From: Marinosulfonomonas sp.
GTDB taxonomy: Bacteria; Pseudomonadota; Alphaproteobacteria; Rhodobacterales; Rhodobacteraceae
Assembly (NCBI GenBank): GCA_026989405.1
Contig: JALSJL010000198.1
Location: forward strand, 1-19,302
DNA length: 19,302 nt
Direction of reading: 5' to 3'
A model generated the notes under the pieces. It worked only from the letters and a program-made list of their open reading frames with translations, was not told where the DNA came from and searched no databases. The number at the start of each line of letters is the position of its first letter. Position 1 is the first letter of the stretch. The translations under genes were made by a program, and so were the position numbers. Of the stretch, positions 1-7,933 are shown piece by piece.

Positions 1-1500
1 ATGCTGCACCCGCAGGTTGATCCGTCGGGCGAACGCGACGCGTTCTTGCGCGGGATCGCCGCCAGCCCCGGTGCGGCCGTCGGACAGATCGTGTTTTCCT
101 CGGCTGCCGCTCAGGCCAGCCAGGCGCGCGAACAGCCCTGTATCCTGGTGCGCCGTGAAACCACAACCGAGGATATTCGCGGCATGCAGGCCGCCGTGGC
201 CGTGCTTACCGAACGTGGCGGCGTTACCAGCCACGCGGCAGTGATCGCGCGGGGCATGGGGCTGCCCTGTGTCGTGGGGGCAAGCGACATGCGGTTGAAT
301 CTCAAGGATAAAACCCTTCGTGCGCCCGATGGACGGGTGTTTCGCGAAGGCGATATCATCACCATCGACGGAACCGCCGGTGAAGCGCTTGCGGGGGCCG
401 CACCGATGCTTGACCCGGGCCTGGGTGATGCGTTCCAGTCCCTGATGGAGTGGGCCGCAGAGAGCTGCGATATCGGTATTCGTGCCAATGCCGATACCCC
501 GGCCGAAGCCGCCGTGGCCCGCAAGTTCCATGCGCAGGGTATCGGGTTGTGCCGGACCGAACACATGTTTTTTGAACGCGACCGGCTGACGGTGATGCGC
601 GAAATGATCTTCACCGACGATGCTGAAGACCGCGCCGCTGCCCTTGACCGCCTGTTGCCGATGCAACGCGCGGATTTCATAGAGCTTTTCAAGATCATGC
701 AGGGCCAGCCTGTGTGTATTCGGTTGTTTGATCCGCCGCTGCACGAGTTCTTGCCAAGCGGTCGCACCGGCTTGCGCGAACTGGCCGAAGCCATGGGGCT
801 GCCGCTCTCGGATGTGACCCGCCGGGTTGAAGCGCTGTCGGAATTCAACCCGATGCTCGGTATGCGCGGTGTGCGGCTGGGCATCACTGTGCCGGAAATC
901 TACGACATGCAGGCGCGCGCGATTTTCGAAGCGACGATCGAAGCCAGCAAGGGCGGCGCGCCGGTCGTTCCGGAAATCATGATCCCGCTGGTTTCCGCAA
1001 TGAAAGAGGTCGAATTGGTGAAGTCGCGCATCGATGCGGTGGCCGCGGCCGTCCACAATGCGCGTGGCGTTGCATTCGATTATCGCCTTGGCGTCATGGT
1101 CGAAACGCCGCGTGCTGCCCTGCGCGCGCATGAGATCGCTCAGCATTCTGCCTTTCTTTCCTTTGGAACGAACGACCTGACCCAGATGACCTATGGGCTT
1201 TCGCGCGACGACGCGGGGCGCTTCATGGGAGATTATGTCCAGAAGGGTGTTTTTCCTGAAGACCCGTTTCATATTCTCGATACGGAAGGTGTTGGTGAGT
1301 TGCTGAAAATCGGCGCAAAACGCGGCCGCGAGGCGCGTCCGGGCATCACCTTGGCCATGTGTGGCGAACATGGCGGCAACCCGGAATCGATCGCGTTTTG
1401 CCGCGCTGTCGGATTCGATTATGTGTCGTGCTCACCCTACCGCGTGCCGGTCGCAAGGCTTGCTGCGGCCCATTCTGCCCTGCGACAAAGTGTTTCCTGA
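1..1500 (+). CDS. ppdK: Pyruvate, phosphate dikinase, C-terminal part (5' end outside window)
   Basis: PPDK interconverts ATP, phosphate and pyruvate with AMP, PPi and phosphoenolpyruvate in the cytoplasm. The 499 visible residues cover the phosphohistidine swivel domain (about 24-130) and the PEP/pyruvate-binding barrel (about 145-499). Visible motifs are GGVTSHAAVIARG with the phospho-accepting His at 78, GLCRTEHMFF at 182-191, and the catalytic-Cys motif MCGEHGG with Cys454. The nucleotide-binding N-terminal domain is missing: the family is usually about 870-890 residues, and the first residues match the internal LLHPQxDP linker. The ATG at base 1 is therefore an internal methionine, not the real start. 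The reading frame is intact to its TGA. A 7-bp inverted repeat spans the stop codon. High confidence in identity. Confidence 0.96.
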   Translation: MLHPQVDPSGERDAFLRGIAASPGAAVGQIVFSSAAAQASQAREQPCILVRRETTTEDIRGMQAAVAVLTERGGVTSHAAVIARGMGLPCVVGASDMRLNLKDKTLRAPDGRVFREGDIITIDGTAGEALAGAAPMLDPGLGDAFQSLMEWAAESCDIGIRANADTPAEAAVARKFHAQGIGLCRTEHMFFERDRLTVMREMIFTDDAEDRAAALDRLLPMQRADFIELFKIMQGQPVCIRLFDPPLHEFLPSGRTGLRELAEAMGLPLSDVTRRVEALSEFNPMLGMRGVRLGITVPEIYDMQARAIFEATIEASKGGAPVVPEIMIPLVSAMKEVELVKSRIDAVAAAVHNARGVAFDYRLGVMVETPRAALRAHEIAQHSAFLSFGTNDLTQMTYGLSRDDAGRFMGDYVQKGVFPEDPFHILDTEGVGELLKIGAKRGREARPGITLAMCGEHGGNPESIAFCRAVGFDYVSCSPYRVPVARLAAAHSALRQSVS

Positions 1501-1509
1501 CGGGAAACA
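1491..1509 (+). terminator. Perfect hairpin spanning the ppdK stop codon
   Basis: TGTTTCC-TGACG-GGAAACA forms a 7-bp stem with a 5-base loop that holds the TGA stop. No U-run follows, so it is not a textbook intrinsic terminator. It could act as a 3'-end stabiliser or a factor-dependent terminator for ppdK mRNA. Confidence 0.4.
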
Positions 1510-1717
1510 GTTAAGTGGCTGAATAGCCTGCATGAAGCGCGGAGAGCGACTTGCTCTACCCGGTCCGCACACATGAAATTGAGCCGATTTGACACCCCTG
1601 GCGGCCGTTTCACAGCGGCCCGGACTGGACGAATTGCCACAAATCGCCTATTTCGCCAAGCTGGCGCGCATTCAGAGCCGGCATGGGCCGGTCGTGCGCC
1701 GGATATTGGAGTGGGGG
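1501..1717. other. 217-base gap between ppdK and the cell-wall hydrolase gene
   Basis: No convincing coding region lies here. There are several small inverted repeats: GGCT-GAAT-AGCC (1517-1528), AGAGC-GACTT-GCTCT (1543-1557) and GGCCG-N8-CGGCC (1603-1620). A perfect TTGACA -35 hexamer lies at 1589-1594, but the bases 17-18 downstream (ACAGCG) do not resemble a -10 element. The promoter of the downstream gene is probably in this stretch but cannot be placed by eye. Confidence 0.4.
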
Positions 1718-2413
1718 ATGTCGCGGCTTTGGCTGGCGAAATGTGTGTTTGCGATCGCTGTTCTGGTTCAGGCCGGAACGGTGTCTGCCGATGTGACCCT
1801 GAGCGAGTCAAACGCGCCCGACAGCGTTCTGGATGCGCAACTGGCTGAACTTCTGGGACAAGAAAACTCCGCATTGGCGTCGGTGAACGGCTCATATTTG
1901 CTGAGCCTGGGTGAGAAGCCGAAAAGAAGAAGTCTGCGGCGAAAGGCGTCCGGGTTTTCCTATGACGAAGAATTCCTGGCCGGGCTTCCCAGGGCAAGCG
2001 GCAACGAGCAATGGCGTTGTCTGAGCGAAGCGTTGTATTTCGAGGCGCGCGGCGAAAGCGTGCGGGGGCAGTTTGGCGTGGCCGAGGTTATTCTGAACCG
2101 GGTCGACAGCCCGGATTTCCCCGACTCGGTGTGTTCGGTGATCCGCCAGGGAACCGGGCGGCTGTTCCAGTGCCAATTCACCTATACCTGCGATGGCAAC
2201 AAGGAAACCGTGCATGATCGCGCGGCCTGGGAACGCGTCGGCAAGGTTGCGCGTATCATGCTGGATGGCAAGGAACGAGAACTTACCGGCGGTGCCACGC
2301 ATTATCATACAAAGGCCGTGCGTCCGCGCTGGTCGCGCGTCTTTCCGCGCACCGCGGCGATTGGCGCGCACTATTTTTACCGAATGCCTGTGCGAACTGC
2401 TGCAAAGCGCTGA
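1718..2413 (+). CDS. Secreted SleB/CwlJ-family cell-wall hydrolase
   Basis: The gene encodes 231 residues. The first 24 look like a Sec signal peptide: MSR, a hydrophobic stretch (LAKCVFAIAVLVQAG), then a VSA cleavage site. A low-complexity linker follows, then a Hydrolase_2 (SleB-like) domain at about 100-223 with the conserved SEALYFEARGES segment (likely catalytic Glu109), the VILNRVDSPDFP segment and a CQFTYTCDG segment. In this family the domain cleaves peptidoglycan, so the protein should act in the periplasm on the murein. Outside spore formers it is a general cell-wall hydrolase, not a germination enzyme. The frame is open upstream to 1589, but the ATG at 1718 has a GGAG at 1707-1710 and starts the signal peptide, so it was chosen. 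The substrate bond is not determined. Confidence 0.85.
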   Translation: MSRLWLAKCVFAIAVLVQAGTVSADVTLSESNAPDSVLDAQLAELLGQENSALASVNGSYLLSLGEKPKRRSLRRKASGFSYDEEFLAGLPRASGNEQWRCLSEALYFEARGESVRGQFGVAEVILNRVDSPDFPDSVCSVIRQGTGRLFQCQFTYTCDGNKETVHDRAAWERVGKVARIMLDGKERELTGGATHYHTKAVRPRWSRVFPRTAAIGAHYFYRMPVRTAAKR

Positions 2414-2517
2414 CATTCCGGACGCGCCCGCCGTGGTGAGGCTGTTCGGTTGCTCTGGCGGCGCGGGTTGAATTCGGTTATCCCGAGATCGAAAATCATT
2501 GACGCGATGGGCCGATA

Positions 2518-3453
2518 ATGACGTCAGACATTCCCCTTGCCTTTGACAGCTTGCAGGCGCGCGCTTTGGCTGATGCGGGGCCCGATCCGCTTGACCGGAT
2601 TTCGCTGAGCGAACATGTGGTCGAGGTGGAAATCGGGGCCTTCCAGGTCGAGCGGGGCAAAAAGCAACGTGTCCGTTTCGACGTGGTTGTCGAAGTTGCG
2701 CCGTCCGATGCGTCGCTGACCGACGATGTGGACAAGATCCTGTCCTATGACAATATCACCGAGGCAATTTCGGCCGAACTGGGGGCGGCGCGTCTGAATT
2801 TGCTCGAAACGCTGGCCGAACGTATTGCCGGGCGCATTCTGGAAAAGCCCAAGGCCGAAAAAGTCTATGTGCGTATTCAGAAGCTGGATCGCGGGCCTGG
2901 TGCGCTGGGGGTCGAGATCGTCAGAAACGCGGCGCGCACACCGGCGACAACGCCGCCCGATGAGGATGCGACGGCGCGCCCGGTTGTCGTGTATTTTCCC
3001 AATCGGGCCATCGCATCCCCTCTTTTGAAGGGTTGGCTGGATGAGCTGGAAGGTCTGGGCTGCCCGTCGGTCATATGCGTCGGCCTGCCGGATACAGAAT
3101 TGCCGCACACCCGGTCGCGCGAGGCGCAAGACCGGGTTCGCCTGTTGGCCATTGAACAAAATGCGTGGGCTCTGTCCTCGCGCGATGACCGGTGCATCGT
3201 TGTTGCGGCCCGGACAGAGCTGGATTGGGGGCTGAAAAACGACCAGATTTCGGTCTGGGCCCCGTCGCGCATGTTTTTTGAAGCCCTGAGCCGTCCGGCA
3301 ACCGATGCGCCCGAGTTGGCGGGCTGGTTGGCGGCGCAGTTGGGGGCCGATGAACTGGTCATGGTCGGCACGCGCCCGCCCGCGGCCCCGGCGGTTCCCG
3401 TGCGCGAATGCGGGCTGGAGTCGGCCGCGCTCTTCGATGTCGCGCGCGCATGA
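2518..3453 (+). CDS. folB: Dihydroneopterin aldolase with C-terminal amino-acid-kinase-like extension
   Basis: FolB converts 7,8-dihydroneopterin to 6-hydroxymethyl-dihydropterin and glycolaldehyde in folate synthesis. Residues about 26-136 form the FolB domain: EIGAFQVERGKKQR (38-51) with the substrate-binding Glu, LSYDNI (75-80), LNLLETLAERIA (93-104) and the probable catalytic Lys122 in VRIQKLD. Usual FolB is about 120 residues; this protein has 311. The extra region (about 155-311) has segments reminiscent of the COG2054/MfnE-type amino acid kinase family (AIEQNAWALS, VWAPSRMF, ELAGWLAAQLGADELVMVG) but lacks the glycine-rich KxGGS phosphate loop, so it may be catalytically dead. That assignment is from memory of family patterns. 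The gene lies 23 bases before folP, supporting the folate role. The ribosome binding site is weak. Confidence 0.88.
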   Translation: MTSDIPLAFDSLQARALADAGPDPLDRISLSEHVVEVEIGAFQVERGKKQRVRFDVVVEVAPSDASLTDDVDKILSYDNITEAISAELGAARLNLLETLAERIAGRILEKPKAEKVYVRIQKLDRGPGALGVEIVRNAARTPATTPPDEDATARPVVVYFPNRAIASPLLKGWLDELEGLGCPSVICVGLPDTELPHTRSREAQDRVRLLAIEQNAWALSSRDDRCIVVAARTELDWGLKNDQISVWAPSRMFFEALSRPATDAPELAGWLAAQLGADELVMVGTRPPAAPAVPVRECGLESAALFDVARA

Positions 3454-3476
3454 ACATTCCTTTGCAAGTAGTATGA

Positions 3477-4493
3477 ATGACCGAATATTTCAGACCTCTG
3501 ATCCAGTATGAACCGACCTTGCCGCACGGGGCCGTCAGGCTGGCTGACGGCTGGTGCTGGTTTGAACGGGTCGAGGTAATCCGCCGGGACGGCCCTTGCG
3601 AAATCTGTGCTGCCAGGGATGTTCCGGGGCCAATCCTGGATCGTCTGGCAGCGCCGCGCCATGCGATTGCGGGGCTCTCGATGGATGCGCCGCGGCTGAT
3701 GGGCATCCTGAATGTGACGCCCGACAGCTTTTCCGATGGCGGCCAGTTCGATGCGCTGGAGACAGCCAGCCGTCAGGCGATGAAGCTGGTCGCGGATGGG
3801 GCTGATATCCTTGATATCGGAGGAGAGTCGACTCGGCCGGGCGCGCGCGAGGTGCCTGTGGCAGAAGAGATCGGGCGGGTCATGCCCGTGCTTGGCGCGG
3901 TTTGCGGGCGTGTGCCGGTTCCGATTTCCATCGACACCCGCAAGTCAGCGGTGGCGCAGCGGGCGCTGGCGGCGGGGGTCAGCATTGTGAATGATGTTTC
4001 CGGGTTGAGCTTTGATCGGCAAATGGCGGAAACCGTGGCTGAAAATGACGTTGCGGTTTGTTTGATGCATGCGCAGGGCACGCCGGAAACCATGCAGTCC
4101 GACCCCAGTTATGACAACGTGCTTCTGGATATCTACGACTGGCTGGAGGCGCGAATTGAGGCGGCGGTGGCAGCGGGAATTGCACGCTCCAATATCATTG
4201 TCGACCCAGGGATCGGCTTTGGCAAGACCATGCGGCAAAACCTGGCGCTGCTGCGCGGCGTTGCTCTGTTTCACGGTCTGGGGTGCCCGCTGATGCTGGG
4301 AACCTCGCGCAAGCGTTTCGTCGGCACTCTGTCGGGCGAAGACGAGGCCGCGCGCAGGATGCCCGGATCGGTTGGGACGGCGCTTGCGGGTGTGGCCAAA
4401 GGGGTGCAGATTACCCGTATTCACGATGTCAGGGAGACGCGGCAAGCGTTGGCACTCTGGCAGGCAGCGACCGGGGCAGGGCAAGGCAGATGA
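3477..4493 (+). CDS. folP: Dihydropteroate synthase
   Basis: FolP condenses 6-hydroxymethyl-dihydropterin diphosphate with p-aminobenzoate to give dihydropteroate; it is the sulfonamide target. The 338-residue protein has an N-terminal extension of about 70 residues, then the TIM-barrel enzyme: MGILNVTPDSFSDGG (75-89), GGESTRPGA (115-123), SIDTRKS (151-157), NDVSG (172-176), DPGIGFGKT (243-251) and GTSRKRFVG (275-283). These are the pterin, pABA and phosphate-binding loops, all intact. The core barrel is usually about 270-280 residues, so the extension (with a GWCWFERVEV segment) is the unusual part. The ATG at 3477 is preferred; the nearby ATG at 3473 is out of frame. It follows folB closely and overlaps glmM by 4 bases (ATGA), implying one transcript and translational coupling. 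Confidence 0.96.
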   Translation: MTEYFRPLIQYEPTLPHGAVRLADGWCWFERVEVIRRDGPCEICAARDVPGPILDRLAAPRHAIAGLSMDAPRLMGILNVTPDSFSDGGQFDALETASRQAMKLVADGADILDIGGESTRPGAREVPVAEEIGRVMPVLGAVCGRVPVPISIDTRKSAVAQRALAAGVSIVNDVSGLSFDRQMAETVAENDVAVCLMHAQGTPETMQSDPSYDNVLLDIYDWLEARIEAAVAAGIARSNIIVDPGIGFGKTMRQNLALLRGVALFHGLGCPLMLGTSRKRFVGTLSGEDEAARRMPGSVGTALAGVAKGVQITRIHDVRETRQALALWQAATGAGQGR

Positions 4494-5836
4494 CAGAGAA
4501 ACTCTTTGGAACCGATGGCGTGCGAGGCACGGCCAACAAGCATCCGATGACGGCGGATCTGGCGATGCGGCTGGGGGCTGCCGCGGGCCGGTATTTTCGC
4601 CGCGACGGATCGGCGGCGCATCGTGTCGTGATCGGCAAGGATACCCGCCTGTCCGGGTATATGTTCGAAAGCGCCCTGACGGCGGGCTTCACATCGACCG
4701 GCATGAATGTGCTGTTGTTGGGGCCGGTCCCGACACCGGCCGTGGGCATGCTGACGTCGTCGATGCGGGCGGATGTCGGGGTCATGATCTCGGCCAGCCA
4801 CAATCCGCATGAGGACAACGGGATCAAGTTCTTTGGCCCGGATGGCTTCAAGCTTTCCGACGATGCCGAAGCCAGGATCGAGCAATTGGTCCATGTCGGG
4901 GTTGCGCCGGTCAAGGCCGAGAACATCGGTCGGGCCAAGCGCATCGACGATGGCCGGTTTCGCTACAACGAGCGCGTCAAGTCGACCTTGCCGCCGGGCC
5001 AGAGCCTGTCTGGCCTGAAGGTCGTGATCGATTGCGCCAACGGTGCGGCCTACCGGACCGCGCCAGAGGTCTTGTGGGAACTGGGGGCAGAGGTGATCCC
5101 GGTCGGGGTTGCCCCGGACGGGTTCAACATCAACCAGAACTGCGGATCAACCGATACGGCCCTGGCAGCCGAAACCGTGGTGGCCCATGGCGCCGATGTC
5201 GGGATCTGCCTTGATGGCGACGCCGACAGGGTGATGATCATCGACGAAAAGGGGCAGGTTGCCGACGGCGATCAGATCATGGCTCTGTTTGCATCAACCT
5301 GGGCCCGGCAGGGCAGGCTGAGCGGTGATGCACTGGTTGCCACCGTCATGTCCAATCTGGGGTTGGAGAGGTTCCTGGCGTCAGAAGGCCTGCGCCTGGA
5401 GCGCACAAATGTTGGAGACCGCCATGTGGTCGAGCGGATGCGCGCAGGCGGTTTCAACCTGGGTGGCGAACAATCCGGCCACATCGTGATGTCCGACTAT
5501 TCCACGACCGGCGATGGCCTTCTTGCCGGCCTGCAATTCCTGGCCGTCATGGTGGACACCGGGCGCGCCGCGTCCGAGCTTGCCCGGAATTTCGAGACCG
5601 TGCCGCAATTGCTGCGTAATGTGCGCTATCAGGAAGGGGCGGACCCGCTTTCTTCTTCGGCGCTCAAGGCTGCCATTGCCGACGCCGAACGTCGGCTGAA
5701 CGGAACCGGGCGCCTGTTGATCCGAAAGTCGGGCACAGAGCCGCTGGTCCGGGTCATGGCGGAGTGCGAGGATGACGCTCTGTTACGCGAAGTGGTCGAC
5801 GAACTGGTTGCGCTGGTCCGTTCGAGCGCCGGGTAG
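4490..5836 (+). CDS. glmM: Phosphoglucosamine mutase
   Basis: GlmM converts glucosamine-6-phosphate to glucosamine-1-phosphate, feeding UDP-GlcNAc for peptidoglycan and lipopolysaccharide. The 448-residue length is normal. All four domain signatures are present: the phosphoserine loop ISASHNPHEDNG (Ser103 is the phosphorylated residue), the metal-binding loop DGDADR (242-247), the sugar-binding loop GGEQSGH (325-331) and the phosphate-binding loop RKSGTEPLVRVM (412-423). The start ATG overlaps the folP stop (ATGA), and the N-terminus MTEKLFGTDGVRG is canonical; the same frame is open further upstream but only inside folP. folP-glmM adjacency is widely conserved in bacteria. The gene ends 14 bases from the convergent protease gene. 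Confidence 0.97.
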   Translation: MTEKLFGTDGVRGTANKHPMTADLAMRLGAAAGRYFRRDGSAAHRVVIGKDTRLSGYMFESALTAGFTSTGMNVLLLGPVPTPAVGMLTSSMRADVGVMISASHNPHEDNGIKFFGPDGFKLSDDAEARIEQLVHVGVAPVKAENIGRAKRIDDGRFRYNERVKSTLPPGQSLSGLKVVIDCANGAAYRTAPEVLWELGAEVIPVGVAPDGFNINQNCGSTDTALAAETVVAHGADVGICLDGDADRVMIIDEKGQVADGDQIMALFASTWARQGRLSGDALVATVMSNLGLERFLASEGLRLERTNVGDRHVVERMRAGGFNLGGEQSGHIVMSDYSTTGDGLLAGLQFLAVMVDTGRAASELARNFETVPQLLRNVRYQEGADPLSSSALKAAIADAERRLNGTGRLLIRKSGTEPLVRVMAECEDDALLREVVDELVALVRSSAG

Positions 5837-5850
5837 CGGCGGGTTGCCTG

Positions 5851-6687
5851 TCAGGTTCTGGACAGTCGTTTCTTCCCGGAGTCTGGATTGAACTCGACAC
5901 TGGGCGTCTGCTGCGTCGGTTGCGGGTAAAGCGCCATCATGTCAAGGACTTCCACGGGCATTTCGGTTGTGACCGGCAGGCCGAGTTCGCGGGCTTCATC
6001 AACAAAAATCGGATAGTCATGCGTCCAGCGCCCTTCACTGAGGGCTTTCGCGACGTCGTCAGCCTTCTTGTCAGGCAGGGTGCCTGCCAACAGATCCTTG
6101 GCGGTCTGGTAGACCTGATCGATTGCTTTTGCCCCCATGTCGGCGTTGATCAGGGTCTGATCGTCGATATCCTTGATTGGTTTGTCCTTGAGAACCTTGA
6201 GCAGCGACGCCGCCGGTTGGTTGCCAAGCTGCGGGTCGACCGGGCCGAGGGTGGCATGCGGGCTCATGACGATTTCATCGGCTGCCAGCGAAATCAGCGT
6301 GCCGCCGGACATGGCGAAATGCGGCACGAACACCGTCACCTTGCCCGGGTGCGCCTTGACCGCGCGGGCAATCTGCGTGGCCGCGATCACCATACCACCG
6401 GGCGTATGAAGGATCATGTCGATGGGTCGATCGTCGTCGGTGGTATGGACCGCCCGCAGGACGGCTTCGGAATCGTTGATATCGATGAAACGCATCACCG
6501 GAAAGCCGAGAAAGCTCATGGTTTCCTGCCGGTGAACCAGCAGGATGACCCGCGACCCGCGGTCTCTTTCCAGTTTCTTGATCTGGCGCAGCCGCATTGC
6601 TTCCAGCATGCGCCGCTGAAGTATCGGCTGCAGCATCGAGAAGATGAAAAACAACCAGATCAGATTGCCGAAAGATGTTTGTTCCAT
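5851..6687 (-). CDS. Membrane-anchored Clp-fold serine protease (SDH proteinase family)
   Basis: The 278-residue protein has an N-terminal membrane segment (about 8-24) followed by a basic stretch, then a ClpP/crotonase-like domain at about 45-235. Segments ILHTPGGMV (92-100), FAMSGGTLISLAADEIVM (124-141) and LGPVDPQLG (147-155) match the serine dehydrogenase proteinase (SDH) type of Clp-fold peptidase; Ser127 is the predicted nucleophile. The start at 6687 keeps the membrane anchor; the next Met (residue 18) would cut it in half. Members of this family resemble SppA and NfeD-type membrane proteases and probably act on membrane proteins or peptides, but the substrate is unknown. It lies downstream of the EamA transporter on the same strand with an 88-base gap and is convergent with glmM. 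Confidence 0.85.
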   Translation of the reverse strand: MEQTSFGNLIWLFFIFSMLQPILQRRMLEAMRLRQIKKLERDRGSRVILLVHRQETMSFLGFPVMRFIDINDSEAVLRAVHTTDDDRPIDMILHTPGGMVIAATQIARAVKAHPGKVTVFVPHFAMSGGTLISLAADEIVMSPHATLGPVDPQLGNQPAASLLKVLKDKPIKDIDDQTLINADMGAKAIDQVYQTAKDLLAGTLPDKKADDVAKALSEGRWTHDYPIFVDEARELGLPVTTEMPVEVLDMMALYPQPTQQTPSVEFNPDSGKKRLSRT

Positions 6688-6775
6688 GTCGATGCCCTGA
6701 TGTTCCGGATTCTACATGAGTGTAACCGTGTGGCGTGCAATGTGAATAGCGAAATCAACCTGCTGATCGGTTTGT

Positions 6776-7678
6776 TCAGGTCAGTATCCGGCGCAACGCG
6801 CGCCATTGGCTGATGGCAAGCCCCGACAGGATCAGAACCAGTGCATAGATCAGGCTTGGCGGCAGGGATTCGTTCAGGATCAGCGAGCCGAACAAGACGG
6901 ACCAGACCGGCACCTGGTAGTTCGTCAGGCTCATGAAGGTTGGCCCGGCAGAGCGGATGACCATCACCCGCAGCAAATTGGCCGCTGCCGTCGGGACCAG
7001 CCCCAGCACGGCGAGCGCTGCCAGTGTTTCCTGATCGGGCAGCGGGGGCGGACCCTCGACGATCCAGGCGACCGGGATCACGATGGCCGCCCCGATGATC
7101 AGCAGGACCGTGGCCAGTGCCATCGCATCGACCGGAGGCAGGCGGCGCATGAAGACCGAGGAAAACGCATAGCAGGCCGCAGCGCCCAGGCATGCGATGC
7201 GCCCCGCCGTTTCCAGCGCGGCGCCGGTGCTGTCGAATGCCTGCGCGCCGATCAGGATGACAACGCCGACGAACCCGATGGAAAAGCCAAGCAGTTTACG
7301 CAGGTTCAACTGTTCGCCGGCAACCAGAAAATGCGCCAGCGGCAAGACCATCAGCGGCACGGCAGCCATCGAGACACCGGCAAACCCCGAGGTCACGAAT
7401 TGCTGCCCCCAGCTCAGCAGCATGAACGGCACTGCCGAACTGAGCGCACCAACAAGCAAGAGCATGGCCCATGGTCGGGGGCTGTCATCTGTGAAGAGGG
7501 TGAAGCCGCGTGCTGCCCAGATCACCGTCATGAGCAGGGACGCAAACCCGATGCGCGCCGCCGCCAGCCAGAACGGCGTGATCCCGCGCAGGGCGATCTC
7601 GATCACCAGGAAGGTGCCGCCCCAGGTTATCCCGAGGGCGGCGATCATCAGCCAGTCTGCGCGTCTTGTCCGGGGCAT
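6776..7678 (-). CDS. EamA-family (drug/metabolite superfamily) transporter
   Basis: The 300-residue integral membrane protein has about ten hydrophobic segments arranged as two EamA repeats (about 8-142 and 155-290). It starts with the typical LGITWGGTFLVIEIAL first helix and ends each repeat with the usual basic residues (final RRIL). Such proteins export metabolites or amino acids across the inner membrane; the substrate cannot be read from the sequence. The frame is open upstream to 7801, but the ATG at 7678 has a strong AGGAG seven bases upstream, and the extra N-terminal residues are hydrophilic and unlike the family, so the shorter start was chosen. It lies downstream of ilvC behind a hairpin terminator, so it probably has its own promoter. 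Confidence 0.9.
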   Translation of the reverse strand: MPRTRRADWLMIAALGITWGGTFLVIEIALRGITPFWLAAARIGFASLLMTVIWAARGFTLFTDDSPRPWAMLLLVGALSSAVPFMLLSWGQQFVTSGFAGVSMAAVPLMVLPLAHFLVAGEQLNLRKLLGFSIGFVGVVILIGAQAFDSTGAALETAGRIACLGAAACYAFSSVFMRRLPPVDAMALATVLLIIGAAIVIPVAWIVEGPPPLPDQETLAALAVLGLVPTAAANLLRVMVIRSAGPTFMSLTNYQVPVWSVLFGSLILNESLPPSLIYALVLILSGLAISQWRALRRILT

Positions 7679-7933
7679 CGGGTTCTCCTGCCAGTCGCAC
7701 CTATCGAAAGCGGGGGGCGGGTGAAACCCGGAACCTGCGCATTGGCGATGGAAAGCTTGCCTTGTGACAAGCCGTGGTTGCCCCGACACCTCCCCTTGCA
7801 CTCATGGCGCGCCGATGCTCCGCCATGATGTCTGACGTCTTGCCCGTCCCTGATCGCCTGCTTCGTGGCGTTCAGGGTTTGCACGAGAACGAGCGCCGGA
7901 CCATCCGGCGCCCGATTTTCGTTGGGGCGAGGG
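7679..7933. other. 255-base gap between ilvC and the EamA transporter gene
   Basis: The stretch holds the ilvC terminator hairpin at its right end and the leader of the transporter gene at its left. Two small perfect inverted repeats sit in that leader: CGGGT-GAA-ACCCG at 7718-7730 and CTTG-TGA-CAAG at 7761-7771 (+ strand letters). A strong ribosome binding site (AGGAG on the - strand) lies next to the transporter start. No small gene is convincing. Confidence 0.5.
7893..7911 (-). terminator. Hairpin terminator of ilvC
   Basis: GCGCCGGA-CCA-TCCGGCGC is a perfect 8-bp stem with a 3-base loop, starting about 22 bases after the ilvC stop. Reading the - strand, the stem is followed by a moderately T-rich TCGTTCTCGT rather than a pure T-run, so termination strength is uncertain, but position and stability fit an ilvC terminator. 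Confidence 0.65.

Noticed and set aside
1..3. ATG at base 1 as the true start of ppdK
   Set aside because: The residues correspond to an internal linker of PPDK, and the entire nucleotide-binding half would be missing; the gene is cut by the window edge.
111..887. 258-codon open frame on the - strand inside ppdK
   Set aside because: Ser/Arg-rich antisense shadow of an intact, conserved enzyme.
1543..1557. Possible tRNA fragment around AGAGC-GACTT-GCTCT
   Set aside because: No cloverleaf with acceptor stem, anticodon arm and TPsiC arm could be built on either strand.
1589..1594. Perfect TTGACA as a promoter of the cell-wall hydrolase gene
   Set aside because: No plausible -10 hexamer at 16-18 bases; reported only as part of the gap.
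6806..7828. 340-codon open frame on the + strand over the EamA transporter gene
   Set aside because: Very Gln/Arg/Asp-rich sequence typical of the complement of membrane-helix codons; the - strand gene is convincing.
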